The notes under the pieces were generated by a model, which was not told the origin of the DNA, ran no database searches, and saw nothing but the letters and a program-made list of their open reading frames with translations. From Herminiimonas arsenitoxidans (GTDB lineage: Bacteria; Pseudomonadota; Gammaproteobacteria; Burkholderiales; Burkholderiaceae_D): DNA of 64,000 nt. Shown here piece by piece: positions 18,313 to 27,558 of this stretch. The DNA is taken from the NCBI RefSeq assembly GCF_900130075.1, contig NZ_LT671418.1:3658001-3722000 (forward strand), in the 5' to 3' direction. The stretch's first letter is position 1, and every line of letters begins with the position of its first letter. The position numbers were made by a program, and so were the translations under genes.

Positions 18313-20400
18313 TTAATGCGATGCGATCTTTGCGGCAGACATTGCATGGACCTCATGCATGAATTGCTGAGGCGATACAGGTCTTCCCATCCAATAGCCT
18401 TGCAGCGTGTCGCAACCCAAGGAAGTCAGAAAATCCTGTTGCATATCAGTTTCAATTCCTTCCGCGACTATACGTAAATTCAGCGCATGTCCCAGAGCGA
18501 TGATTGCAGCAACAATAGCCGCATCGTTAGTTCCATGTGACAGTTCGCGTATAAAACCACGATCAATTTTCAGCTCACTGGCCGGCATGCGTTTTAGGTA
18601 GAGCAAGCTGGAGTAACCAGAGCCAAAATCATCGATCGAAATTTCCACACCTAATTGCGCCAGGCTTTTTAATACCAGCAAACTAGTCTCGACGTTATAC
18701 ATCGCAGTCGATTCAGTTACTTCCAGAATCAGGCAGTTCGCCGGCAGACGATTCCTCGTGAGCGTTGCCGCGACTAATTCGACCAGGCTGTCTTGACGGA
18801 ACTGGATCGCTGATACATTGACCGCCATCTTCCAGGTCGAGTAACCGGCGTCATGCCATACACGCATTTGTCTGCATGCTTCATTCAGAACCCATTCTCC
18901 GATGGGGACTATTAATCCTGTTTTTTCCGCAATGGGAATAAAGTCATCAGGCTCAATGATTCCGCGTGTTGGATGCTTCCAGCGCAACAAGGCTTCAGCT
19001 CCTGCAACTGCGCCATCAACTGCGTGAAACTTTGCCTGGTAATCCAAATAGAATTCACCACGCTTCAATGCATTACGTAGATCTTGAATGAACTGGAGTT
19101 GATTGTGCGCGTTGGTATTCATCGATGTTTCGAAGAAGCGATAACTCGCACGGCCAGTATTTTTGGCGTGGTACATCGCTGCATCGGCATTGACTAACAA
19201 GTCATGATCCGTGACGCCGTCCTCAGGAAATATGGCAACGCCGATACTGCTGGAGATACAAAAATCATAGCCGTTTATTTGAAAAGGCTGATTGATGATG
19301 TTGACCAGTTTATTGGCGACGGGAGCCGCATCTTCCGGATCAATAATGTCGATCAAAACCACAAACTCGTCACCGCCCAAACGAGCCACCGTATCTTGCT
19401 CGCGTAGACTGTTGCGGATACGCGCTGCGACTTCGATCAGTAGCAAATCACCGGTGTGGTGGCCGAGCGAATCATTGATGGTTTTAAAGTCGTCCAGATC
19501 AATGAACATGATTGCGAATCGGCTTTTTTCACGGGTAGCGTCCGCCAGCATTTGCTTCAGTCTATCTTCCAGAAAACCACGATTTGCCAGCTTCGTTAAA
19601 TTGTCATGCAGCGTTTGTTGCGTTAATTTTGAGTTTGCATCAGCGAGTGAGCGGGCGAGTTTTGCTGTTTGCGACTCTAATCTTGCATCCAGAACGGATG
19701 TTAGTAATGCGAGTATCAGAATGGCCAGCGTAGCACCAGTGACTATGATAGTTAGTCGGCTCGACTCAATACCATCGGCCGCTGCGGTACAAATGCTACC
19801 AATTGGAAAGTTGGCTGCAGCCATCCCTGTGTAATGCATACCAACAATCGCACCGCCCAGCACGATGGAAGCCAGTGCTCTGAATATCTTCGTATGACGC
19901 GTGTCTTTGCGCAGCTTGAATGCGATCCACAGTGCTACACCTGATGCAAGGATGGCGATCGCAATAGAAGCGATAAATAGAAAGATGTCATATTCAATAG
20001 CGGGACTCATGCGTAATGCAGCCATGCCTGTGTAGTGCATGGCGGCGATAGCGAAGCCCATAATCACGGCGCTAACGACTAGGTGAGTGATAGGAAGCTG
20101 AGGTCGATTGATTTGCCAAAGAGCAAATCCAGACGCGAGCACGGCAATGATTAAAGATAAGACTGAAATCTTAAAATCGTAGCTCAGTGGTATTGGTAGT
20201 TGAAACGCCAGCATGCCTATGAAATGCATGGACCAGATTCCGACTCCCATCGCGATCGCTCCGACAGTCAGCCAGCCAAAGATGTTTTTGCCGCGGAGAG
20301 AGTTGATCCTGCCGGCTAGATTCAGTGCCGTGTAAGACGCCAGAATGGCGACCAGGAAAGAGAGAAATACCAATGACGAGTTATAACTGGCACTTAGCAT
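18313..20400 (-). CDS. MHYT-GGDEF-EAL membrane cyclic-di-GMP enzyme
   Basis: A 695-residue inner-membrane sensor for c-di-GMP turnover. The N-terminal seven-helix MHYT domain shows its three motif copies (MHFIGM, MHYTGM, MHYTGM), proposed in the family to bind copper and sense O2, CO or NO. A GGDEF domain follows with intact ARLGGDEFVVL, then an EAL domain with AEALLRW, NVSAIQFRQ, LEVTEST and DDFGSGYSSL, so both activities could be functional. ATG 20400 is favoured over ATG 20412 because GAGGT lies 7 nt before it. The gene stands alone, convergent with ohr. Confidence 0.93.
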   Translation of the reverse strand: MLSASYNSSLVFLSFLVAILASYTALNLAGRINSLRGKNIFGWLTVGAIAMGVGIWSMHFIGMLAFQLPIPLSYDFKISVLSLIIAVLASGFALWQINRPQLPITHLVVSAVIMGFAIAAMHYTGMAALRMSPAIEYDIFLFIASIAIAILASGVALWIAFKLRKDTRHTKIFRALASIVLGGAIVGMHYTGMAAANFPIGSICTAAADGIESSRLTIIVTGATLAILILALLTSVLDARLESQTAKLARSLADANSKLTQQTLHDNLTKLANRGFLEDRLKQMLADATREKSRFAIMFIDLDDFKTINDSLGHHTGDLLLIEVAARIRNSLREQDTVARLGGDEFVVLIDIIDPEDAAPVANKLVNIINQPFQINGYDFCISSSIGVAIFPEDGVTDHDLLVNADAAMYHAKNTGRASYRFFETSMNTNAHNQLQFIQDLRNALKRGEFYLDYQAKFHAVDGAVAGAEALLRWKHPTRGIIEPDDFIPIAEKTGLIVPIGEWVLNEACRQMRVWHDAGYSTWKMAVNVSAIQFRQDSLVELVAATLTRNRLPANCLILEVTESTAMYNVETSLLVLKSLAQLGVEISIDDFGSGYSSLLYLKRMPASELKIDRGFIRELSHGTNDAAIVAAIIALGHALNLRIVAEGIETDMQQDFLTSLGCDTLQGYWMGRPVSPQQFMHEVHAMSAAKIASH

Positions 20401-20666
20401 GACGTACCTCATTCAATAAGGCAGAACATTGCGCAATTACACAGTGGCGGTATTTCTCCAGTCATACGGCTAGCAATCAGCCGAAAACGTGAATTTGTTA
20501 AAACACCTTATATTTACTGTTGATTCTCGTCAATAAAATTAACAAATTTCTGACATGCCCTTTAGTGTCAGAGGGCATTTGTGTATGTATTTTTCAGAAT
20601 GAATTTAATGCGTCTCCCATAAATATGAGAGGCGTAGCGCACGAGACTATCTACGAGCGGTATGAA

Positions 20667-20864
20667 TTAGTCGCAAACAAACTGGCATTGCGGCCCACTA
20701 CGACCAACCGATTTTCCGCTCGGACATTGCTTGATGTCCATGGTGCACATTGTTACATTCGAACCCGATGATGGTTCTGGCGCTGCTTGTTTAACTGGCG
20801 TGCTGCTGCATGCAGTCACTGCCAATAAAGCGAATAGAGTAGCCATATTTTTTAGAAAATTCAT
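20667..20864 (-). CDS. small cysteine-rich lipoprotein
   Basis: A 65-residue predicted lipoprotein of unknown function. It has a basic start (MNFLKN), a hydrophobic stretch and a lipobox ending AVTAC, which would be lipidated at that Cys. The mature part is short, Pro/Ser-rich, then contains four cysteines (TMCTMDIKQCPSGKS, QCQFVCD) that may form two disulfides in the periplasm. ATG 20864 is chosen because GGAGA precedes it; TTG 20879 is weaker. A hairpin (about 20611-20636) lies downstream of the stop. Confidence 0.7.
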   Translation of the reverse strand: MNFLKNMATLFALLAVTACSSTPVKQAAPEPSSGSNVTMCTMDIKQCPSGKSVGRSGPQCQFVCD

Positions 20865-20949
20865 GATCTTTGTCTCCAAGTGATGGGCACGAAGGAAAAA
20901 CGATACTCTCGCTTTTGGATTAACGATGCAACAATTGCTGACGATGTTC

Positions 20950-21381
20950 TTAGAATAAAACCAGAACGACAGAGCCCGCCACGATCAAGCCAGCGCCCAA
21001 TGCGGTGGCCCAAGTCAGTTTCTCTCCAAGAAAAATCACTGCCAGCAGAATCGCGAGTGCGACGCTTAATTTATCGATAGGTGCGACTTTGCTGACAGGG
21101 CCTAATTGCAACGCGCGGTAATAACACAACCATGACAAACCAGTGGCGATGCCGGACAGAATCAGGAAGAGCCAACTGCGCGTGCTGATCGTATCCGGGT
21201 ATTGCCATTCGCCGCGCAGCGAAATGATGAGGCAGCACACGCCGAGAATGACGATAGTGCGTATGAAAGTCGCCAGATCTGAATTCAGCCCGGTTACGCC
21301 CAGCTTGCCGAAGATCGCGGTCAGTGCTGCGAAAAAGGCGGATGCCAGTGCGTACGCAATCCAGTTTGACTGTAGGTTCAT
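20950..21381 (-). CDS. EamA-domain (DMT) membrane protein
   Basis: A 143-residue protein of about five hydrophobic helices containing one EamA repeat, with the C-terminal signature APIDKLSVALAILLAVIFLGEKLTWATALGAGLIVAGSVVL. Most EamA exporters have two repeats and about 300 residues; single-repeat proteins of this length exist as a separate family and probably dimerise. The substrate is unknown. It ends 85 bp before the lipoprotein gene and starts 15 bp after dedA, so it is likely co-transcribed with dedA. Confidence 0.83.
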   Translation of the reverse strand: MNLQSNWIAYALASAFFAALTAIFGKLGVTGLNSDLATFIRTIVILGVCCLIISLRGEWQYPDTISTRSWLFLILSGIATGLSWLCYYRALQLGPVSKVAPIDKLSVALAILLAVIFLGEKLTWATALGAGLIVAGSVVLVLF

Positions 21382-21396
21382 GAATTCGCTATTCAG

Positions 21397-22041
21397 TTAA
21401 TTTGGCTGCTTGCGTGCATGCAACCAGCTAAACACGGCCGGCATGATGGACAGGATGACGATGCCGATCACTATCAAGGTCAAATTCTGGTTGACCCAAG
21501 GAATGGTGCCGAAGATATGTCCCGCTGCGACCAGCAAACCGACCCAAATAATTGCGCCGGTGACATTGTAGAAGAAGAATATACGTGGCGGCATGGCACC
21601 GAGTGCAGCGACGAAAGGTGCCAGTGTGCGGACGATGGGAACGAAGCGGGCCAGGATGATGGTCTTGCCACCGTGTCGTTCAAAGAAGGCGTGCGTGCGA
21701 GCAATATGTTCTTCCTTGACGAAAGGTATGCGATGCGTATCGATAGCCTTTTCCCTGACGATAGTACCTATCGTAAAGTTGAGTGCATCACCGATGATGG
21801 CGGCGCTGCTCAGCAGCACAAACAGTATCCACGGATCGAATAAACCTTTTGCTGCGAGTGCACCGGCAACAAACAGCAATGAATCTCCTGGCAGGAAAGG
21901 CATGACGATCACGCCGGTTTCTACAAAGATTACCAGGAACAAAATCAGATAGATCCATGCGCCGTGCAGCGCCACCAGTTCGGCAAGGTGGGCATCCAGA
22001 TGGAGAAACCAGTTGAGCGCCAGATCGATGATTGTTTGCAT
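21397..22041 (-). CDS. DedA-family membrane protein
   Basis: A 214-residue DedA/SNARE-associated membrane protein. The family signature is present: [22 protein letters not shown] near the N-terminus, [10 protein letters not shown], then [27 protein letters not shown]-like sequence (here with AALGAM). DedA proteins are implicated in undecaprenyl-phosphate or phospholipid flipping and in membrane homeostasis. It is the first gene of a two-gene unit with the EamA protein. Confidence 0.92.
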   Translation of the reverse strand: [214 protein letters not shown]

Positions 22042-22416
22042 ATCTATTCTTTATAAATGTGGATCAAGCTCGAAGTGAGCTGTAAATACATGCCGACGCC
22101 AGCCAAAGGCGATGACGTCTTGCTATCTCAGGCGTGATTATGCCTTGATGCCGGCAACAGGCGCTTTGCGGCAAGATTAAATATTTTTCATATTCGCCGT
22201 GCCTAGCGAGCACTTCAGTTGACCAGAGTCGAACTAAAACGTTTCATTTTGGCAGCTTGATGCCTTGGTATGGGCGGATGAGGTGTGAAGAACGACATTT
22301 GAACAAGGTATTTTCTCGAATAGAGATGAAACGAGTTCTACTTGCTCGGGGGGGGAGATGTGATGTGGGCGGGATTGCAGAGCGGAAAAACTAGCTAGTT
22401 TTTCCGCTCCATGGTT
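22042..22416. other. intergenic region, dedA promoter and receptor 3' end
   Basis: 375 bases with no credible gene between the dedA start and the stop of the TonB receptor. It contains a run of eight G near 22349 and, at its end, the inverted repeat listed separately. No riboswitch or RNA gene was recognised. Confidence 0.35.
22381..22408 (-). terminator. inverted repeat downstream of the TonB receptor gene
   Basis: A perfect palindrome AGCGGAAAAACTAG/CTAGTTTTTCCGCT just past the receptor stop. It has no loop bases outside the stem centre and no T-tract beyond it, so it may end or stabilise the mRNA and is only a moderately supported terminator. Confidence 0.5.
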
Positions 22417-24867
22417 TTACCAGCGATAAGTTGCGGTCAATTTTGCTGTACGCGGATTACCGTAGATGCAGCGTGTTTCGTCATAGCAGCCGGAAATGTA
22501 TTCCTTGTCCAGCAGATTGGTGACATTGAAGGCATAGCGCCAGCGGCCATAATCGTAATGCATGGCAGCATCGAGCACGGTGTAGGAAGGAATGCTCAGC
22601 GAATTATCCGATGCGCCAAAGCTGGAGCCTACATAACGCACACCTGTTGCGACGCTCAAGCCGCCGCCGAATGTGTAGTCAGCCCAGAGTGATGCAATCT
22701 GTTTTGGTACCGGAATGCTGACCGGCCAATGCCCGAGACTGTCGTTGTCTGCTTTCACATTGCGCACATCCTGATTGGTATAAGACGCAATGACTTTGAG
22801 GCGCTTGCTGACTTGCGCCAATGCTTCCAGCTCGATGCCGCGTGAGCGTATTTCACCGGTTTGTTTCCATGCAAAAGTACTGGCCCAATTCATGACATTC
22901 GTTTGATTGACCTGGAAAACAGCAGCAGTGATAAAGCTTTGCGAACCTGCAGGCTGGTATTTGACACCCATTTCAATCTGCTTGCCTTTGGACGGTTTGA
23001 ACTGCTTGCCGTTTTCATCCAGACCATATCCTGTTTGTGGTGCGAATGAAGTGGCGTAGCTGATGTAAGGAGCCAAACCATTGCTGGCTAGATACACGAG
23101 ACCGGCTCGGCCTGTGGTCGCGCTATCTTTCTGTGAGTCTGATGTACCACCGATAATGTCATGAGTATCTGTTTTTGATTGGTCGTGTCGCGCATTCAGC
23201 GTCAGTACCCAACGATCATTAAATTTCATTTGATCTTGTACATAGACACCAATCTGTTGCAAACGCTCTTTGACCTGTGATGGATTGTTAAAGTCAGACA
23301 GATTAATTGGTGTGTAAACCGGGTTGTACAGATTCAGTGGCGAGGTGTGTATGTAATTCTCATCCTTCGTTGAATTTTGAAGCTGGAAATCCAAACCAAC
23401 CAAAACCTTGTGTGCCACATTGCCAGCGACAAAATCGGCCTGCAACTGGTTATCCATTGCCCAGCGGTCGTATTGGAATTTGGCGATTTCCGCATCGCGG
23501 TTAATAGTCGTTAATGAACCAGGCTGGAAACCAACCCCATAGACCATATTGTTATCGAGACTGAGATTGGAGTAGCTCAGGTTTTGGCGAAACTTCCACG
23601 TATCGTTGAAGCGATGCTCGACTTCATAGCCGAGTGAGTACTGTTTCTTTTCATACTTCACAAAACTCTGGTCGCCGGTATACACATTGCGCGGAATGCG
23701 ACCATTGGGATTGGGCAATATGGTACCCACGGCCGGATAGAAATTGTCATCCGGTGCGCTGATATCGTCGCGCAGATAGCTGGCGAATACGGTCACGCTG
23801 GTATCGCTGTTAGGCCGCCAGGAAAAAGACGGTGCCAACATCTGGCGTTTGTCGGTGCCCGGATTGTCGTGAATATTCTGTTGTTTGACCAGTCCGGTTA
23901 AACGATAGGAAAACTCACCGTTGTCATCAATCGGGCCGCTGAGATCTATTCCAGTCTGTACTCTGGCATCAGTGCCGTATTGCATTTGAACTTCGCGATA
24001 AGGTTGTGTTGTAGGTCGCTTGCTCACCATATTGATGACACCGCCCGGGTCGCCTTGGCCATACAGAACGGAAGCAGGGCCACGCATGACTTCTACACGT
24101 TCCAACTGATAGGGGTCGATCATCCAACTGGCCAAATTGATGGTGCTTGGCAGTTGCAAGCCATCTTTGTACATGGTCGGAAATAAGCCGCGTATCGCGG
24201 TGTACCAGTCGGAACGATTGTTCGCGCCGTAGGAAGAAACGCCAGGGGTATAACGCAAGGCTTCGTTGACGGATTGCACGCCTTGATCTTCCATGCGGTC
24301 GCGCGTGACGACAGAAATTGATTGCGGGATTTCAATCAAGGCCGTATCGGTTTTGGCACCTGTTGCGCTGCGTTTGGCAACATAACCCTTGACTGGGCCG
24401 TTGGCGGTTTCTTGTTCAAGATTGCCGACGACGCTGACAGCCGGCAGGGTCGTGTCTTGCGTCAAAGGCTTGCGTTGCAGACGATAACCGCCATTCGCGC
24501 CATGGATGGCTTCCAGTTGATGTGCGGTGAGCAGGGCTTGCAATGCACCTTGCACTGAATAGCTTCCTTGCAGGCCGGGACTGCGCAAGTCGCGTGTCAG
24601 ATCGGGATCGATGGCAACCATGACACCCGCTTCGCGGCCGAAGCGACCAAGCACTTGATCCAGCGAGCCGGCCGGGATGTTGTATAGACGTGCGGCGGTG
24701 CTGCTTGTTGTATCTGGCGTCGCGTTCTGTGCGTAGACAGGGATGAGAGTCGTGGTGCTGACGAGCAGCAGGCTGCACAGTGCGAGTCGTGCCGCGTAAG
24801 CGACTGGTTTCAAGGTCGGCGGCGTGTCACCACATAAATCGATGGCCGACGGTGAGCGGTAAGGCAT
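22417..24867 (-). CDS. TonB-dependent siderophore receptor with STN signalling domain
   Basis: An 816-residue outer-membrane ferric-siderophore receptor of the transducer type. A signal-peptide region (AARLALCSLLLVSTTTLIPVYAQ) leads into a secretin/TonB N-terminal (STN) domain (YNIPAGSLDQVLGRFGREAGV ... QGALQALLTAHQLEA), which contacts FecR-like proteins. Next come the plug (IPQSISVVTRDRMEDQGVQS, EALRYTPGVSS, VLYGQGDPGGVINMVSKRP) and the 22-strand barrel ending in TYRW. The family of the plug resembles FpvA/FoxA-like siderophore receptors. ATG 24867 is preceded by AAAGGAAA; the long upstream extension of the frame is not used. It is encoded directly after fecI-fecR, so it probably induces its own transcription on binding the siderophore. 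Confidence 0.93.
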   Translation of the reverse strand: MPYRSPSAIDLCGDTPPTLKPVAYAARLALCSLLLVSTTTLIPVYAQNATPDTTSSTAARLYNIPAGSLDQVLGRFGREAGVMVAIDPDLTRDLRSPGLQGSYSVQGALQALLTAHQLEAIHGANGGYRLQRKPLTQDTTLPAVSVVGNLEQETANGPVKGYVAKRSATGAKTDTALIEIPQSISVVTRDRMEDQGVQSVNEALRYTPGVSSYGANNRSDWYTAIRGLFPTMYKDGLQLPSTINLASWMIDPYQLERVEVMRGPASVLYGQGDPGGVINMVSKRPTTQPYREVQMQYGTDARVQTGIDLSGPIDDNGEFSYRLTGLVKQQNIHDNPGTDKRQMLAPSFSWRPNSDTSVTVFASYLRDDISAPDDNFYPAVGTILPNPNGRIPRNVYTGDQSFVKYEKKQYSLGYEVEHRFNDTWKFRQNLSYSNLSLDNNMVYGVGFQPGSLTTINRDAEIAKFQYDRWAMDNQLQADFVAGNVAHKVLVGLDFQLQNSTKDENYIHTSPLNLYNPVYTPINLSDFNNPSQVKERLQQIGVYVQDQMKFNDRWVLTLNARHDQSKTDTHDIIGGTSDSQKDSATTGRAGLVYLASNGLAPYISYATSFAPQTGYGLDENGKQFKPSKGKQIEMGVKYQPAGSQSFITAAVFQVNQTNVMNWASTFAWKQTGEIRSRGIELEALAQVSKRLKVIASYTNQDVRNVKADNDSLGHWPVSIPVPKQIASLWADYTFGGGLSVATGVRYVGSSFGASDNSLSIPSYTVLDAAMHYDYGRWRYAFNVTNLLDKEYISGCYDETRCIYGNPRTAKLTATYRW

Positions 24868-25021
24868 GGTGTTTCCTTTCTGTACATGGTCCTGGAAGTA
24901 AGGTGCTGCTTGTGTTTGCAGCGTTCTTATTCCTGTTGATGCACGAGTTCGGGAAATCTGCCTGCCATTTGAAAAATATTTTTGCCTTGCATACGCGTAC
25001 TTGCATGTATGCATATCGAGG

Positions 25022-26032
25022 TCACGTTTGTCCTGCAGCCTCTACGGTAGTCCAGTAGCGTGTTCGTGTGCGGATTTGTACTGGCAGGATTTCGCTCAAT
25101 AAGCCAAGTACGGCATCCACATCGTGTAGCGGGAAGGAGCCGCTGACGAGCAGATCGGCGACCTTGGATTCGCAGCGCAAGATGCCTTTGCGATAGCGCG
25201 CCAGTTCTGCAATGAAGTCAGTCAAGCGCATGCGTTCAACTACCAGCATGCCGTCTATCCATGCTGTCAGCGCGTTATCTAGTGCGTATGGCGGTAACAC
25301 AGCGATGGCGGTAAAGCGTGTTTGTTGTCCAGCATTGACGCGTACTGGTGTATCGCCGCTGGCGGCGGTGACGTCAACCGCACCTTCCAGCACGGCGACG
25401 GCAGTAGCTGCCGAGCGATTGGCAACATCGTGCGCGACAGTGAAGCGCGTGCCGATAGGATGAATGCGACCATTTGCGGTGGCGACTTCAAACGGTCTGC
25501 CTGCAGCATCGTGCGCAGTGGTGACCATGATCTCTCCGCTGTGCAGGATGATCTGTCGCAGCACGCCGTCAAAATGTACGTCGATAGCGGTGGCTGTATT
25601 GAGCAGTACTTGCGTACCATCGGCCAGTACGATGTTGCGTTGTTCACCAGTAGCCGAGTGATGATCGGCAGCCAGCGTGTGCCATATTGCTTGTTCGCGC
25701 GCGATCATCACACTGCCGCTGATGACGCCGAAGCCCAGCAGTGATTTCAATACCATACGGCGTGTATTGCCATCAGCGCTACGTAATACCGAACGCAGGA
25801 GCGGTGGCGCGACGCCGCTGCCACCATTGCGCACATCCTGTCCTAGTGTGGTCAAACGTTGCCATGCACGTTCATGTTCACGATTCGCGCTACGCCATGC
25901 GATACAAGCGCGTTTATCCACTTCATTGCTGGTACCAGATTGCAGAGTCACCAGCCAGACGATGGCTTGCTTGACGATGGCAGGATCGATCTGTGCATCG
26001 TTATCGGGAGCGAATAAAGGGCGGGATGACAT
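25022..26032 (-). CDS. FecR-family anti-sigma factor/signal transducer
   Basis: A 336-residue inner-membrane regulator that carries the signal from the TonB receptor STN domain to the ECF sigma factor. The N-terminal DUF4880 segment (AIVWLVTLQSG ... ACIAWRSANREHERAWQRL) contacts the sigma factor. A membrane helix sits around residues 105-125 (MVLKSLLGFGVISGSVMIA), then the periplasmic FecR domain (QRNIVLADGTQVLLNTATAI, LHSGEIMVTTAHD, RPFEVATANGRIHPIGTRF) and a C-terminal FecR/STN-like tail. ATG 26032 lies 17 bp after the sigma-factor stop; the frame is open further upstream but would overlap fecI. Confidence 0.92.
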   Translation of the reverse strand: MSSRPLFAPDNDAQIDPAIVKQAIVWLVTLQSGTSNEVDKRACIAWRSANREHERAWQRLTTLGQDVRNGGSGVAPPLLRSVLRSADGNTRRMVLKSLLGFGVISGSVMIAREQAIWHTLAADHHSATGEQRNIVLADGTQVLLNTATAIDVHFDGVLRQIILHSGEIMVTTAHDAAGRPFEVATANGRIHPIGTRFTVAHDVANRSAATAVAVLEGAVDVTAASGDTPVRVNAGQQTRFTAIAVLPPYALDNALTAWIDGMLVVERMRLTDFIAELARYRKGILRCESKVADLLVSGSFPLHDVDAVLGLLSEILPVQIRTRTRYWTTVEAAGQT

Positions 26033-26049
26033 CGTGAAAATATTCTTTA

Positions 26050-26556
26050 TTACGTCGCGTAGACAGCCGCATAGCAATGCTGAAAAGCTCTGATCATGGA
26101 TTTCTGCACGGCGTTAACCGACATGTCGAATTGCGCACCGATTTCTGCATAACTCAATCCATCCAATTGTGAGAGCAAAAAGATATCGCGTACACGCGGC
26201 GACAAACCATCAAGCACACGACTGACGGCGGTCAGTGCTTCCACGACTAGCATGCGGGTTTCCGGCGAGGGTGAAGTTTCTTCCGGCAGCGCGGCCAATG
26301 CATCCAGATACGCACGCTCCAGTGCCAGCCGACGAAAATATTGCGCCATCAATCGTGTGGCGACGGTGGTGAGGTAGGCACGTGGTTCGCGTATCGATGC
26401 GGTATCGCGTGCCGTTAGTATGCGAGTGAAAGTGTCTTGCGCCAGATCGTCGGCATTGTCGATATTGCCTAATTTGCGGCGCAATAAGCTGACCAGCCAA
26501 CTATGGTGATGGCTATATAGATCAGAGACAAAATTGGAATGAACTGCTGTCGCCAC
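26050..26556 (-). CDS. FecI-like ECF sigma factor
   Basis: A 168-residue extracytoplasmic-function sigma factor of the iron-starvation group. Region 2 is seen as NIDNADDLAQDTFTRIL plus REPRAYLTTVATRL, and region 4 as LDGLSPRVRDIFLLSQLDGL SYAEIGAQFDMSVNAVQKSM with a terminal HCYAAVYA, all characteristic of FecI/PvdS-like factors. It precedes fecR and the receptor in one operon. A Fur box lies about 79 bp upstream, so expression should rise in iron limitation. Confidence 0.94.
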   Translation of the reverse strand: MATAVHSNFVSDLYSHHHSWLVSLLRRKLGNIDNADDLAQDTFTRILTARDTASIREPRAYLTTVATRLMAQYFRRLALERAYLDALAALPEETSPSPETRMLVVEALTAVSRVLDGLSPRVRDIFLLSQLDGLSYAEIGAQFDMSVNAVQKSMIRAFQHCYAAVYAT

Positions 26557-26634
26557 AAAAAAAACTCCAGACGTATGCCGACTATAGCGGCAAGCTGGCT
26601 GGCGACCGATGATGGGGCACTGGCTTGCTTATTT

Positions 26635-26653
26635 GAGAATGATTCTCATTATT
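26635..26653. promoter_or_regulatory. Fur box upstream of fecI
   Basis: GAGAATGATTCTCATTATT agrees with the 19-bp Fur consensus at 15 of 19 positions by my hand alignment and contains the core palindrome GAGAATGATTCTC. It lies in the fecI promoter region. Confidence 0.8.
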
Positions 26654-26762
26654 TCATTTGAGGATTGTAGGCGTCAATCTTTGCATGGTGCTGTGTTGCG
26701 CGCGGTGGACAAAGGGAGGGTGTTTGTCTCTGAATATTCATTCAGGTAAAACGCGGGCGAAA

Positions 26763-26794
26763 AAAAGCCTGCATCCGTGAAGAAGCAGGCTTGA
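26763..26794 (-). terminator. terminator of the leuCD operon
   Basis: Inverted repeat AAGCCTGC...GCAGGCTT with an 11-13-base loop, followed on the minus strand by seven T. It lies about 140 bp past the leuD stop. Confidence 0.75.
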
Positions 26795-26931
26795 GGGGTG
26801 TTCGCCACTAACCTATAGTGGAGAGTGGCAAACGAGGCATATCTTGCATCGCTAAAGTGACGGCACGATGACATCCCGTGTTCTGATCAAACTGTTTAGC
26901 GATGTTTTCATTGCGTCTTGTATGCGGTGTT

Positions 26932-27558
26932 TTATTGCGAGTGTGCAGCCGGCATGACTTTCGCCCATGGTGCTGCGACATCATGACGTCGCTCGAACTG
27001 CTCTATCTCCGGTAATAACTGCATGGTTGCACCGACCATATCCAGACCTTCGATAATCATCTTCTTGTGACGTGCGGCCAGAGTGAACGGGAAGATGTGC
27101 GTGGCGCTGCTCAGTGTCATCGCATGCAGATCGATCTTCAGATGAGTTTTGCCTTGTTCGATGTCCGATAAGAGCGCTGCGATTTTTTCCTGTTCCAGCA
27201 CGATCAGCAAGAGACGATTGTTGAGTGCATTGCCGAAGAAAATTTCGCCATAACTTGGCGCCACGATGGCTTCTATGCCAAGTTGTTGCAAACCCCATAC
27301 CGCATGCTCACGGCTGGAGCCGCAGCCAAAGTTGGGGCCGCCGATCAGGAAGGTGCTTGCACTGAAGGCTGGCTGATTCAGGACGAAATCTTCTTTCGGA
27401 CTGCCATCAGGATGAAAGCGCAGGTCGTATAGAACACCTTTGCTCAAGCCAGCCTTGTCGATGATGCGCAAGAATTGCTTGGGCATGATTTGATCGGTAT
27501 CGAGATTGTCGATCAACAGCGGTGCGGCAACGCCTTCTATCAATGTTTTATCAGACAT
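26932..27558 (-). CDS. leuD: isopropylmalate dehydratase small subunit (LeuD-like)
   Basis: A 208-residue small (swivel) subunit of an aconitase-superfamily hydro-lyase. The substrate-loop motif GGPNFGCGSSREHAVWGLQ and the start TLIEGVAAPLLIDNLDTDQI MPKQFL are typical of LeuD. The start overlaps the leuC stop by 8 bases, so the subunits are translationally coupled. There is no leuB next to it, unlike the standard leucine operon, and the neighbours are a dehalogenase and a LysR gene. A role in leucine synthesis is possible, but a paralogous role on a related hydroxy-diacid is equally likely. Confidence 0.85.
   Translation of the reverse strand: MSDKTLIEGVAAPLLIDNLDTDQIMPKQFLRIIDKAGLSKGVLYDLRFHPDGSPKEDFVLNQPAFSASTFLIGGPNFGCGSSREHAVWGLQQLGIEAIVAPSYGEIFFGNALNNRLLLIVLEQEKIAALLSDIEQGKTHLKIDLHAMTLSSATHIFPFTLAARHKKMIIEGLDMVGATMQLLPEIEQFERRHDVAAPWAKVMPAAHSQ

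Larger units (their letters stand above)
26557..26931. other. intergenic region between fecI and leuD
   Basis: 375 bases with no credible gene. It holds the fecI promoter with its Fur box and the terminator of the leuCD transcript. A 66-codon minus-strand frame here (26674-26874) lacks a ribosome site and overlaps the terminator hairpin. Confidence 0.5.

Noticed and set aside
26674..26874. 66-codon minus-strand frame between fecI and leuD
   Set aside because: Overlaps the leuCD terminator, lacks a ribosome site and resembles no protein.
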